From Alphaproteobacteria bacterium (lineage in GTDB: Bacteria; Pseudomonadota; Alphaproteobacteria; Bin95), in assembly GCA_022822125.1 (NCBI GenBank), contig JAJECF010000020.1, forward strand, positions 1 to 49,637: a stretch of 49,637 nt of DNA, written 5' to 3'. The notes under the pieces were generated by a model. That model was not told the origin of the DNA. It searched no databases and saw only the letters and a program-made list of their open reading frames with translations. Each line of letters opens with the position of its first letter. Position 1 is the first letter of the stretch. A program made the position numbers and the translations under genes. Below, in pieces: positions 42,257 through 49,637 of the stretch.

Positions 42257-43368
42257 CGGTCGATCCTGTAGGCCGCCACCTTGTCGGGGTCGAGACGGAT
42301 GCCGAAGCCGGGCCGGTCCGGCACATGCAGATGGCCGTCGCGAAGCTCCGGCGGATCGAGCCACATGCCGGGCCAGATCGGGTCGCGCTCCGGGTCCGCA
42401 AAACACTCGACCGCAAAGCCGTTGGACGCGCCGGCCAGCAGGTGGAGCGCGATCTGCGGCTCCTCATGGTGGGTCATCTGCACATCGTGCATCCGGCAGA
42501 CCGCGGCCGCATCCAGCCAGCCGGTCGGCCCGCCCGCTTCCGAAGCGTCGATATTGACCATATCGACCGCCCCCGCCTCCACCAGCCGGCGCGCGCCATG
42601 CGCGGTGATCTCGCTCTGGCCGGCATTGACCGGAATCGAGGTCGCTTGGCGCAGGGCCGCCATCGCGGACACATCGTCGAACCAGTGGCAGGGCTCCTCG
42701 AACCAGGCGATGTCGAGCGGCTCCACCAGCCGTGCGAACCGCCCGGCGTCGCGCCGGCTCCAGCCCCGGTTCGCGTCCACCGCCAGCATGAAATCCGGGC
42801 CGGCGCCCTCGCGGCAGGCCGTTACGCGCTCCGCGTCCTCCTCCGGCGTGAGGCCGCCCACCTTCACCTTGCAGCCCGCCATGCCCCATTCCTGGAGCTG
42901 GCGCATCTCCCGGCCCAGATCGTCCAGCGTCTTGCCCTCCTCGTAATAGCCGCCGATGGAGAAGATCGGCAGCGAGTCGCGGGCGCCGCCCATCAGCCGC
43001 GCCACGCTGACGCCGTAGCATCGCCCCAGCGCGTCCCAGACGGCGCTGTCCACGCAGGCGATCGCCTCCAGCAGCAATTTCGGGGCCATGGCCGCGCCGG
43101 GCACACGGGCGAACATCGCGTCATAGTGCCGGCGCCAGTCGCGCAGGTCCCTGCCCGCCAGCAACGGCGCCAGGACCTCTTCCACCAGCCGCGCGACCTC
43201 CCGGCCTTCGGAGCGGTTGTCGCCGTTATAGACTTCGGCCGTCGGCCCGTCCCTGACCGCAAGGCGCGTGATGACCGTGCAACGGGTCGGCACCGCATAG
43301 GTGCTGCCGCCAAAGACCCGCGACAGCGGAATTTCTATCGGTATCGCCTCTATTCGTTCGACGATCAT
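42253..43368 (-). CDS. Enolase-superfamily enzyme (mandelate racemase/muconate lactonizing-like)
   Basis: A 371-aa enzyme with a capping N-terminal domain and a C-terminal barrel. KxK is at 167-169 (GCKVKVG), metal ligands Asp198 (LAVDANRGW), Glu224 (WFEEPCHW) and Glu253 (AGQSEITAHG), and a likely base His at 300-301 (THHEEP). This is the layout of the MR subgroup (KxK plus His) that abstracts an alpha-proton from carboxylates and racemises or dehydrates acid sugars. Coupled with a lactonase-like hydrolase gene. It is divergent from the MATE-like gene (71-nt gap containing GCAAGCTTGC at 43408-43417). Confidence 0.9.
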   Translation of the reverse strand: MIVERIEAIPIEIPLSRVFGGSTYAVPTRCTVITRLAVRDGPTAEVYNGDNRSEGREVARLVEEVLAPLLAGRDLRDWRRHYDAMFARVPGAAMAPKLLLEAIACVDSAVWDALGRCYGVSVARLMGGARDSLPIFSIGGYYEEGKTLDDLGREMRQLQEWGMAGCKVKVGGLTPEEDAERVTACREGAGPDFMLAVDANRGWSRRDAGRFARLVEPLDIAWFEEPCHWFDDVSAMAALRQATSIPVNAGQSEITAHGARRLVEAGAVDMVNIDASEAGGPTGWLDAAAVCRMHDVQMTHHEEPQIALHLLAGASNGFAVECFADPERDPIWPGMWLDPPELRDGHLHVPDRPGFGIRLDPDKVAAYRIDR

Positions 43369-43439
43369 GAATGCCGCCTCCGGCCGACAGGGAACGGAAC
43401 GGAGTTTGCAAGCTTGCGCGCGGCCTGTCTAATGGCCGC

Positions 43440-44735
43440 ATGAGCGGGGCGGCGGCAGGGGGAATTACTTTAGGAACCTGCTACCGGTTTTTCATTCCGC
43501 TCATTTTCATGACCGAACTCAACATGATCTCGAAGTCGGTCATTAATGCGTTCCTTGCGCGAATGGACGACAGCAGCATCGTGCTCGCGGCCTTCCACAG
43601 CGCCTTCACGCTCTACTATTCCATCGCCAGCGGCACCGAGGTCTGCTCGCTGCTGACGCTCTCCTACATGCGCACCCGCCGTGCGCTCGGCCGCCTTCTG
43701 CGGTTCATGGTCGTCATCGTCGCGATTCCCTGGGCCGTGGCGCAATTGCTGGCCTTCACGCCGCTCGGCGACCTTGCATTCCGGATATTGTTCGGCATCA
43801 GCGACGCTGCGGTCGCCGAAGCCAAGACGGCAACCTTCCTGCTGTCGCTGAGCGCCCCGATCCTGATCTGCCGGTCGATCGCCTTCGGCCTGCTGATGAT
43901 CGGCCAGAAAACGATCTTCATCACCTGGGCGACTGTTGCGCGGCTGGGCTCTCTCGCCGGCTCGCTCGTCGTGCTGCCGCTCGTGCTGGAGGGCGCGGCG
44001 GTCGGCGCCGGAGCGCTGGTCTTCGCCATGTTGTGCGAGACAGTCGTCGCCGTCTTCTTCGCCCGGCGCATCTATGCCGGCCTGCCCGAGCATGGCGAAA
44101 CGCCGCCGAGCTTCAGGGCGCAATGGCGCTTTTCCTGGCCGCTCATGCTGAACTCCTCCGCCGAGATGGGCATGGTCTTCGCCATCAGCGTGTTTCTCGG
44201 CCGCCTTCCCGATCCCGATCTGGCGCTCGCCGCCTTCGCAATCGTGTACGGCCTGGCGGGCCTGATGCTGAGCCCGCTGCGCAACCTTGTGCAAAGCGCC
44301 CAGACGCTTGTGCGCCGCGCGGACGACCGGCGGGTGATCCTGAAATTCGCCGGGCAGCAGATGCTGTTCTTCGGGGCCGTCGCCATGCTCCTGTTTCACA
44401 CGCCGCTGGACCGCCTGGTGCTCTCCGAGGCCATGGGGCTCGAACCCGTGCTCGAAGCCTATTGCGCCCCCGCCATGCAGATTGCGTTCGTCATGGCCGC
44501 CTTCTGGGGCCTGTCGGCGGTCTTTCGCGGCCTTCTGGCAGGCGCCAGGGTCACGGGCGCACTCGCCGTATCGGGTGTCGCCCGCGTGGCCGCCGCGGCG
44601 CTCGTCGCAGCAGCAGGGCTCCTGATGTCCGGCGGCAACGGCGCCGTCATCGGCCTCGCCGCCTGGATGGCCGGCTATGGTGCGGAAGCCGCCATTCTGG
44701 CACTCCGGGTGCGACGGCTCGGCCCGCCGGGATAA
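43440..44735 (+). CDS. MATE/MOP-like polytopic membrane protein
   Basis: A 431-aa protein with about 12 hydrophobic segments and no signal peptide. The first segment 'CYRFFIPLIFMTELNMISKSVIN' (near 14-36; parts given) and the overall two-halved arrangement (about 1-210 and 211-431) resemble MATE or ANKH-like exporters of the MOP superfamily, but no diagnostic motif is clear. ATG at 43440 starts directly after the sequence 'TAATGGCCGC'. It stands alone between convergent and divergent genes. Transport of a small organic anion or drug is likely; certainty is limited. Confidence 0.75.
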   Translation: MSGAAAGGITLGTCYRFFIPLIFMTELNMISKSVINAFLARMDDSSIVLAAFHSAFTLYYSIASGTEVCSLLTLSYMRTRRALGRLLRFMVVIVAIPWAVAQLLAFTPLGDLAFRILFGISDAAVAEAKTATFLLSLSAPILICRSIAFGLLMIGQKTIFITWATVARLGSLAGSLVVLPLVLEGAAVGAGALVFAMLCETVVAVFFARRIYAGLPEHGETPPSFRAQWRFSWPLMLNSSAEMGMVFAISVFLGRLPDPDLALAAFAIVYGLAGLMLSPLRNLVQSAQTLVRRADDRRVILKFAGQQMLFFGAVAMLLFHTPLDRLVLSEAMGLEPVLEAYCAPAMQIAFVMAAFWGLSAVFRGLLAGARVTGALAVSGVARVAAAALVAAAGLLMSGGNGAVIGLAAWMAGYGAEAAILALRVRRLGPPG

Positions 44736-44768
44736 AGCCGCCCCCCGAAACGGAATGCCGCCGGCGGC

Positions 44769-45566
44769 TCAGGGGCCGAGGGTGAGCGCGACGCGGACGC
44801 CGTTGATGTAATAGGCGCGCTCTTCCGAACTCGTCCTGAAGCGGGCGGCGGAGCGGAGCGACTCGGGGCCGTTCAGCCAGGAGCCGCCGCGCAGCACGCG
44901 CCAATTGCAGTCGCCCGAAAGCCGCGCGCTCCCGTCCGTCGGCGCGCCGGCATGGCCGGGGTTCCAGCAATCCTCCACCCACTCCCACACATTGCCGTGC
45001 ATGTCGTGCAGGCCGAAGGCATTGGGCGGGTAGGAGCCGGCCGGCGCCGCCCCCCTGCCGCCGTAATTCGCCCGGTCCGGGTCCAGCCGGCTGCCGGTGT
45101 GATACGGGCCTGCCGTGCCCGCGCGGGCGGCATATTCCCACTCCGCCTCCGTCAACAGGCGGTAGTCCCGGCCCGTCCGGCGCGACAGCCATTCCGCGTA
45201 AGCCTTCGCATCGAACCAGGACACATGGACGACGGGCTGCCGGTCCCGGCCCCAGGGCGCAGACGGGCTGTAGCCGCCGCAACCGCCATCTGCGATGCAG
45301 GCGTCCCATTCCCCGAAGGTCACCTCATGGACGCCGACCGCGAGGCGGCGGTCGATGGCGATCCGGCGCGCCGGGGTTTCGTGTTCGCGATGCGCGCCTT
45401 CCCATGCGGGCGAGCCCATAATGAAACTGCCCTTCGGCAGCACGACCATTTCCGGGCATTCCGGGCAGTCCCGGAACCGTTCTCCCGCTTCCTGCGCCGG
45501 AGCCGGCCCGGCCCAGGCAATCAGCGCGGCCGCCAGCACCGCCCCGATGCTTCGCCGGATTGTCAC
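44769..45566 (-). CDS. Periplasmic SUMF1/FGE-fold protein without the catalytic cysteines
   Basis: A 265-aa exported protein with a signal peptide (MTIRRSIGAVLAAALIAWAG, cleavage near AQA at 24-25). The mature part shows the FGE-sulfatase fold: 'EMVVLPKGSFIMGSP', 'VSWFDAKAYAEWLS', 'GLHDMHGNVWEWVED' and a final 'RVLRGGSWLN' strand. The two catalytic Cys of formylglycine-generating enzymes, expected after GGS, are replaced (GGSWLNGPES), and the final GFRC-like block is GVRV. A CPEC (34-37) and Cys90/Cys96 are present and may form disulfides. The GTG start overlaps the 69-aa gene stop by 4 nt. Not a sulfatase activator by this evidence; ligand unknown. Confidence 0.88.
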   Translation of the reverse strand: MTIRRSIGAVLAAALIAWAGPAPAQEAGERFRDCPECPEMVVLPKGSFIMGSPAWEGAHREHETPARRIAIDRRLAVGVHEVTFGEWDACIADGGCGGYSPSAPWGRDRQPVVHVSWFDAKAYAEWLSRRTGRDYRLLTEAEWEYAARAGTAGPYHTGSRLDPDRANYGGRGAAPAGSYPPNAFGLHDMHGNVWEWVEDCWNPGHAGAPTDGSARLSGDCNWRVLRGGSWLNGPESLRSAARFRTSSEERAYYINGVRVALTLGP

Positions 45567-45772
45567 CGCCCGTCGTCCCGTGCCGCCAGCAGCGCCAGGG
45601 CCTCCGCTTCCGCGAGGCCGTCCTCCGCAACCGCAACCAGCACCGCCTCTGCGGAATAGTTCTCCGGCGCGCTTGTCAATGCCGCCCGCAGGCCCGGCGG
45701 CAGGGCATCGTAGGCCGCCATATCCGCTTCGGCCGTCGTCGCCACGCCGGCCTCATGGCGATTGGCGCTCAT
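45563..45772 (-). CDS. Small alanine-rich protein of unknown function (69 aa)
   Basis: A 69-aa acidic, Ala-rich protein with no signal peptide or membrane segment. The conserved-looking 'AYDALPPGLRAALTSAPENYSAEAVL' portion (20-45; parts given) suggests a small helical domain. Both ends overlap neighbours by 4 nt: ATGA with the sulfurtransferase stop (45769-45772) and GTGA with the FGE-like gene (45563-45566), which makes it likely to be translated. Its position between sulfurtransferase and exported FGE-fold protein suggests a linking or accessory role, but no function is assigned. Confidence 0.7.
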   Translation of the reverse strand: MSANRHEAGVATTAEADMAAYDALPPGLRAALTSAPENYSAEAVLVAVAEDGLAEAEALALLAARDDGR

Positions 45773-46620
45773 CCCGTCTCCATCGGAAGCGAGGGATCGC
45801 GCGCCCAAGCCTGGAGCGAATCGTCGTAAACGGCGACATTCTCCTGCCCCAGCAGATGCAGGGCCATCGCGCCGAGGCTCGCCGCGATGCCGCCGCCGCA
45901 ATAGGTCACCACGCGCTCGGCTTCGAGCGCGCCTGCCTCGTCAAACTTCTGCCGGACCTGCGATATCGGCAGCATCGCGCCGGTCGCCGGATCGACAAGG
46001 TCGCGGCTCGAGACGTTGACCGTCCCGGCGATCCGGCCCGGACGCCCGTAATGCGGCGCGCCGCCAGCGTGCTGCTCGGGCGTCAGCGAGTTCAGCACCA
46101 CCGCGCCCGGATCAGCGAGCGCCGCCTCGACCTCACCCTGCCCGACGAAATAGCCGGGCCTGCGTTCCGCCTCAAAGACTGCGGGCGCAGCCGTTTCATT
46201 CCCGGCGGCAGTCGGTCGCCCTTCGGCCTTCCACTTGCCCCAGCCGCCGTCCAGCACCGCCGCCCGGTCGTGGCCGAAGGCCCTGAGCATCCACCAGAGG
46301 CGCGGAGCCCAGTTCGGCGACCCGCCGCTATAGACCACCACGGCGCTGTCGTTGGAGACGCCGAGCGCCCCCATCGCCCTGCCGAAGCGCGCCGCATCGG
46401 GCAGCGTAAAACGCCATTTGCTCTCCGGATCGGAGAGATCGTCGATGAGGTCGGCGAAAACCGCGCCCGGAATGTGGCCCTCCAGATAGTCGCTGCGCCC
46501 GCTTTCGGCCCGCATGTTGCCGCCCGGCAGCGGGTGCAGATGGACGGTCGCGTCGAGGATGCGAAGCGCCGGATCGTCCAGGCGCGCCGCCAGCCATTCC
46601 GTAGAGACGAATGCTTCCAT
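45769..46620 (-). CDS. Sulfurtransferase, tandem rhodanese (3-mercaptopyruvate/thiosulfate sulfurtransferase-like)
   Basis: A 283-aa cytoplasmic protein with two rhodanese domains. The second carries the persulfide Cys241 in the loop YCGGGIAAS, of the CGGG(V/I)xA type usual for SseA-like enzymes. The first domain has a degenerate loop (YSGGSPNWAPR) with no cysteine, as in most tandem rhodaneses. ATG at 46620 is 42 nt from the divergent DMT transporter gene. It is the first gene of a coupled operon with a 69-aa protein and an FGE-fold protein, which gives sulfur transfer an unusual partner. Confidence 0.92.
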   Translation of the reverse strand: MEAFVSTEWLAARLDDPALRILDATVHLHPLPGGNMRAESGRSDYLEGHIPGAVFADLIDDLSDPESKWRFTLPDAARFGRAMGALGVSNDSAVVVYSGGSPNWAPRLWWMLRAFGHDRAAVLDGGWGKWKAEGRPTAAGNETAAPAVFEAERRPGYFVGQGEVEAALADPGAVVLNSLTPEQHAGGAPHYGRPGRIAGTVNVSSRDLVDPATGAMLPISQVRQKFDEAGALEAERVVTYCGGGIAASLGAMALHLLGQENVAVYDDSLQAWARDPSLPMETG

Positions 46621-46662
46621 GACGGTTACTCTACGCGCTCCGGTGGCGGGAACAAGCGGCTC

Positions 46663-47514
46663 GTGGACAGGGATGCGCGTCTGGGCGCGCTCTACATGGT
46701 GCTCAGCACCATCATCCTGACGGCGCAGGACGCCATCGCTAAATGGCTCACCGCCGACTACCATTCCGGCGAAATCCTGTTCTACCGCACGATTTCGGGT
46801 ATGGCGGTCGTCGCTTGGCTGATGCGCCGCGACGGCGGCTGGCGGCTGGCGGTGCCCCGCGCGCCGAAACTCACCCTCCTGCGCGGCGTGCTGGCGGTCC
46901 TTTGCAGCCTTGTCATCGTGATGTCCTGGGCCGTGCTGCCGCTCGCCGACGCCATGGCGGTCGTCTTCGTGAGCCCGGTCATCCTGACGATCATGTCCGC
47001 CATTCTCCTTCGCGAGCGGGTCAGCCGGAACGGCTGGGCGGCCGTGATTATCGGTTTCGTCGGCGTGCTGGTGATGATGCGCCCGGGCACTTCCGCGTTC
47101 CAGTGGGCGGTAATCGTGCCCATCACGGCGGCCCTCATCTCCGCCGGCCGCGATGTCATCACCCGCAAGCTCGGCCCGATGGAGGCCTCCACCACCATCT
47201 TCCTCTACAGCCAGGTCCTGACGCTGGTCGGCGGGGGCCTCAGCCTGTTCTGGCAGGCGCACTGGCCCGGCTGGTTCGACTGGCTGCTGTTCGGCGCGGC
47301 CGGCATCATGGCGGGCATCGCGCAATATCTCATCATTGCGTCCTTCCGCCTCGCGCCGGCCTCACTGGTCTCGCCGCTGCGCTATCTCAGCCTGGTCTGG
47401 GCGGTCGGCTTCGGCTGGTGGCTCTGGGGCGACCTGCCCGACATCTGGATCGTCTCCGGCGGCGTCATGGTCGTCGCCGCCGCCATTCTCACCACGCGGC
47501 CCGGCCGCCCTTGA
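46663..47514 (+). CDS. EamA/DMT-family transporter
   Basis: A 283-aa membrane protein with about 10 segments in two EamA repeats (about 10-140 and 150-283). 'LPLADAMAVVFVSPVILTIMSAILLRERV' (first repeat, near 92-120; partly quoted) and the matching 'LVSPLRYLSLVWAVGFGWWLWGD' in the second (near 231-253) are typical. I chose the GTG at 46663; a later ATG would cut the first helix. The SBS is weak. It is followed after 54 nt by a hydrolase gene. Probable exporter or importer of a small organic solute. Confidence 0.9.
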   Translation: MDRDARLGALYMVLSTIILTAQDAIAKWLTADYHSGEILFYRTISGMAVVAWLMRRDGGWRLAVPRAPKLTLLRGVLAVLCSLVIVMSWAVLPLADAMAVVFVSPVILTIMSAILLRERVSRNGWAAVIIGFVGVLVMMRPGTSAFQWAVIVPITAALISAGRDVITRKLGPMEASTTIFLYSQVLTLVGGGLSLFWQAHWPGWFDWLLFGAAGIMAGIAQYLIIASFRLAPASLVSPLRYLSLVWAVGFGWWLWGDLPDIWIVSGGVMVVAAAILTTRPGRP

Positions 47515-47568
47515 TTGCCGCCAGCCGCACCGCCACGATGCCGAGCCGTCGATGAGAGGAGCCTTCCG

Positions 47569-48336
47569 ATGTCCCTGCCCGAACTCAGCCGGTCCGGCCC
47601 GATTGCCTATCGCGAGGCGGGCCAAGGGCCCGCGCTGTTGCTGCTGCACGGCATCGGCGGCAGTTCGAAGACCTGGGAAGAGCAATACCGCGCCTTTGCC
47701 GGCAGCCATCGGGTGATCGGCTGGGACGCGCCCGGCTTCGGCGGCTCCGACCCGGCGCCGGAACAGACGGCCGACTGCTGGGCCGATGAAGCGGCGGGCC
47801 TGCTGGACCGGCTCGGCATCGGGACGGCCGTCCTGCTCGGCCATTCCATGGGCGGCATCATCGCGCCCCGCGTCGCCGCTCGTCACTCTAGCCGCATTGT
47901 CAAGCTCATCCTGTCCGGGACGCGCGCCGGTTTCGTCGGCGCTCTCGGCTTCGAGGAGCGGCAGCGCGAGTTCGACACGCTCACACCCGAGGAGCGCGGC
48001 CGGGCGCGGGCCGCCGTGATGGCCGCTCAGGGGGCCCGGCCGGAGGTCCTTGCGCGGCTTGCCGGCATCGCGGGCGAAGTCTCGCGCGAGGCATTCGCCG
48101 GCGGCGTCGCCGTGCTGAACGGGACGGATAACCGCGCCATATTGCGAACGCTCGGCATTCCCGCGCTCGTGCTTTGCGGCATGGAGGACGGCATCGCGCC
48201 GCCCGAACGCGGGGAGGAGATCGCCGCCCTGCTGCCGGATGTCCGCATGACCTGCTTCGAGGGCGCCGGACACGCGGCTTATGTCGAGACGCCGGACGAA
48301 TACAATGCCCGGCTCGCAGACTTCCTGGCGGAGTAG
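47569..48336 (+). CDS. Alpha/beta hydrolase
   Basis: A 255-aa hydrolase of the small esterase/lactonase/MhpC-like type. The oxyanion loop LLLHGIGGSSKTWE is near 24-37, nucleophile Ser in GHSMGG (near 91-96), Asp in GMEDGIAPPER, and His in GAGHAAYVETP. ATG at 47569 has AGGAG 7 nt upstream. It lies between a DMT transporter gene (54-nt gap) and a PuuE-like deacetylase gene (4-nt gap), so the three probably act on one compound. Confidence 0.92.
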   Translation: MSLPELSRSGPIAYREAGQGPALLLLHGIGGSSKTWEEQYRAFAGSHRVIGWDAPGFGGSDPAPEQTADCWADEAAGLLDRLGIGTAVLLGHSMGGIIAPRVAARHSSRIVKLILSGTRAGFVGALGFEERQREFDTLTPEERGRARAAVMAAQGARPEVLARLAGIAGEVSREAFAGGVAVLNGTDNRAILRTLGIPALVLCGMEDGIAPPERGEEIAALLPDVRMTCFEGAGHAAYVETPDEYNARLADFLAE

Positions 48337-48340
48337 CCCC

Positions 48341-49237
48341 ATGCTGGAAACCCACGGTCGCTACGACTATTCGAGCATCGTCTCGCGCCCCGTCTATGAC
48401 TGGCCGGACGGCAACCGGCTCGCCGTCTATGTCGCCCTCAATATCGAGGTATTCGCCTGGGGGCGCGGCAAGGGCGCAGGCGTCGCGCCGCCGGACCAGG
48501 CAGTCAGCGCATCGGTCTATTCATGGCGCGACTACGGCAACCGCGTCGGCATCTGGCGGCTGTTCGAGATGTTCGACGCGCTCGACATTCCCTGCCAGGC
48601 GCAGATCAACACCGCCGTCTATGAGCACTGTCCCGACATCCCCGAACGGCTCAGGGCGCGCGGCGACGAGTTCCTGGGCCACGGCGTCACCAACTCCGAC
48701 GAACAGGGCGGGTTGCCGGAAGACGAGGAGCGCGCGCATATCGAGGAGGTGACGCGCGCCATTACCGAGAACGAAGGCGCGCCGCCGACCGGCTGGATGA
48801 GTCCCTGGCTCTCCAACAGCGCAGTCACGCTCGACCTGCTGCAGGAAGCCGGCTACCGCTATGTCATGGACTGGACGCATGACGACCAGCCGGTCTGGAT
48901 GCGCACACGCTCGGGCGGCCGCATCCTCTCCATGCCCTACCCGATCGAGACCAATGACAACCGCGCGCTGGTCTGGTTCGGATACTCTTCCGAAGACTAT
49001 GCCAGCATGCTGATCGACTGCTTCGACGAGATGCTGGAGCAGTCGGCGGCCATGCCGCTGGTCTTTCCGATATCGCTGCATCCCTTCGTCGTCGGCCGGC
49101 CCTACCGCATGCGCACGCTCCGGCGCGTGTTCGAGCATATCGCCCGGCACCGGGACCGCATCTGGCTCACCCGCCCCGGCGAGATCTGCCGCCATGTCGA
49201 GAGCCTGCCTCCCGGAACGGTGCCGGGCGACGGCTGA
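48341..49237 (+). CDS. Polysaccharide deacetylase-family (PuuE-like) hydrolase
   Basis: A 298-aa NodB-fold protein. The first strand reads YVALNIEVFAWG, where NodB enzymes have TFDDG. Motif 2 is GHGVTNSDEQGG, in which the second metal His is replaced. 'PTGWMSPWLSNSAVTLDLL' (near 148-166; partly given) is motif 3. The N-terminal 'YDYSSIVSRPVYDWPDGNRLAVYV' fits the cyanobacterial/proteobacterial PuuE-like group. It starts 4 nt after the hydrolase stop. It is a distant relative of the enzyme at 38086; C-N hydrolysis of a small molecule is plausible. Confidence 0.88.
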   Translation: MLETHGRYDYSSIVSRPVYDWPDGNRLAVYVALNIEVFAWGRGKGAGVAPPDQAVSASVYSWRDYGNRVGIWRLFEMFDALDIPCQAQINTAVYEHCPDIPERLRARGDEFLGHGVTNSDEQGGLPEDEERAHIEEVTRAITENEGAPPTGWMSPWLSNSAVTLDLLQEAGYRYVMDWTHDDQPVWMRTRSGGRILSMPYPIETNDNRALVWFGYSSEDYASMLIDCFDEMLEQSAAMPLVFPISLHPFVVGRPYRMRTLRRVFEHIARHRDRIWLTRPGEICRHVESLPPGTVPGDG

Positions 49238-49246
49238 ACCCGACCG

Positions 49247-49264
49247 CTAGCCCGGATTTCTCAC
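49247..49264. mobile_element. Probable IS1380 terminal sequence
   Basis: The sequence TAGCCCGGATTTCTCACC just after the deacetylase gene matches the form of IS1380-family element ends (inverse of GGTGAGAAATCCGGGCTA). Together with the transposase remnant it marks the right boundary of the catabolic region at an insertion site; the other end is outside the window. Confidence 0.5.
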
Positions 49265-49286
49265 CGCGAGTTTTTTCCGGCGAGTT

Positions 49287-49637
49287 TCAGGGAGTGTCGG
49301 AGCATTTGTTGTAGCGGGTCGGTTTTTCGGTTTGAGGGGGCAGGTGTATCGGTTGCGCCTGAGGCGCGGTTGCTGCCGGGGGATGTTTTCTTGTTGTTGG
49401 CGGGAGGGCGGTTGCGGAGGTGCGGTCGGCGAAGAGGTCGAGCTGGCACTCCTTGATGCGGTTCTCCATCTCGCCCCTGGCGCAGTAGACATTCTCATAG
49501 AGGTGGCGCCGGTCGATGACAGCCGGGCCGAGCGAGGTGACGATGAAGCGCGGGTTGGCGCGTCCCGGGAGCCACTCCGCCTTGCCGACAACGCGGCGCC
49601 GGCGCGACCATGTCTTCAGGGTTCGATAGCGGAACTC
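49287..49637 (-). pseudogene. IS1380-family transposase remnant (C-terminal, truncated by window and decayed)
   Basis: The minus-strand frame from the window edge reads through 'YRTLKTWSRRRRVVGKAEW' and 'NPRFIVTSL', then 'YENVYCARGEMENRIKECQLDLFADRTS', the DDE transposase C-terminal region of IS1380-type elements (contains the Glu of the catalytic triad in ENRIKE). After RTS the frame drifts into low-complexity sequence and stops at 49287, whereas intact copies continue for roughly another 100 residues. This indicates deletion or frameshift. The following CACCGCGAG... sequence to about 49247 includes TAGCCCGGATTTCTCACC, resembling an IS1380 end. The 5' part lies beyond the window. Confidence 0.7.

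Noticed and set aside
43408..43417. GCAAGCTTGC palindrome as LacI-like operator
   Set aside because: A 10-bp palindrome with no extended symmetry and no LacI regulator nearby; it was noted only in the enolase-superfamily entry.
46621..47325. N-terminal extension of the sulfurtransferase gene
   Set aside because: It is antisense to the DMT transporter gene and contains low-complexity Asp/His/Arg-rich sequence.
1..49637. tRNA genes, CRISPR arrays, phage or replication origin
   Set aside because: No cloverleaf-like conserved T-loop, no regularly spaced repeats and no structural phage or replication genes were seen.

Overview
The window is about 49.6 kb of very GC-rich, tightly packed bacterial chromosome. 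About 48 intact or edge-truncated protein genes and one transposase remnant are supported. I see no tRNA, rRNA or CRISPR array. Gene content (TAXI-type TRAP transporter, an IS1380-family remnant, lactate-dehydrogenase-like FMN enzyme, CoxL-like molybdoenzyme, many SDRs, TauD-type dioxygenases, CaiB/BaiF CoA-transferase, PuuE-like deacetylases) and codon use fit a metabolically versatile alphaproteobacterium, probably near Rhodospirillales/Rhizobiales. The exact lineage is inference.

Layout. 1-2299 (+): end of an enoyl-CoA hydratase, a small unknown protein, an acyl-CoA dehydrogenase and a lone DEDDh exonuclease. 2326-9204: two SDRs (one lacking its catalytic Tyr/Lys), an FMN-binding PNPOx-family protein, an amidase, an orphan peptide-type ABC substrate-binding protein and an ACMSD-like amidohydrolase. 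9299-12544 (+): a lone CoxL-type molybdoenzyme and a TauD dioxygenase. 12557-16389 (-): a five-gene operon (single CMD protein, clavaminate-synthase-like dioxygenase, tandem-duplicated CMD protein, PaiB-like flavin protein, SDR) divergent from an MBL-fold hydrolase. 17354-23140 (-): FAD oxidoreductase, CBS-pair protein, tandem UspA protein with a well-formed promoter, and an ADH plus acyl-CoA-synthetase-like pair. 23293-28505 (+): alpha-hydroxy-acid oxidase, TAXI binding protein, fused TRAP permease, SDR.

28516-33703 (-): CoA-transferase, dioxygenase, nitronate monooxygenase-like enzyme, SDR and MFS exporter in one coupled operon. 33901-34164 (-): a small membrane/coiled-coil protein in an AT-rich pocket with its own promoter. 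34231-38940 (-): NodB-like deacetylase, PaaK-like ligase, MFS and amidase, every junction a 4-nt overlap. 39035-41463 (+): HlyD-type adaptor with an MFS pump. 41444-43368 (-): enolase-superfamily enzyme and PcaD-like hydrolase. 43440-44735 (+): MATE-like membrane protein. 44769-46620 (-): sulfurtransferase, a 69-aa protein and a periplasmic FGE-fold protein lacking the catalytic cysteines. 46663-49237 (+): DMT transporter, alpha/beta hydrolase, PuuE-like deacetylase. 49287-49637 (-): decayed IS1380-type transposase running off the window.

Taken together the window looks like a mosaic of catabolic cassettes, each pairing oxygenases, hydrolases or CoA-activating enzymes with a transporter. Two features stand out. 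Eleven gene junctions are ATGA/GTGA 4-nt overlaps. No conventional DNA-binding regulator gene is present; regulation visible here consists of inverted repeats in divergent gaps. No single substrate can be assigned.
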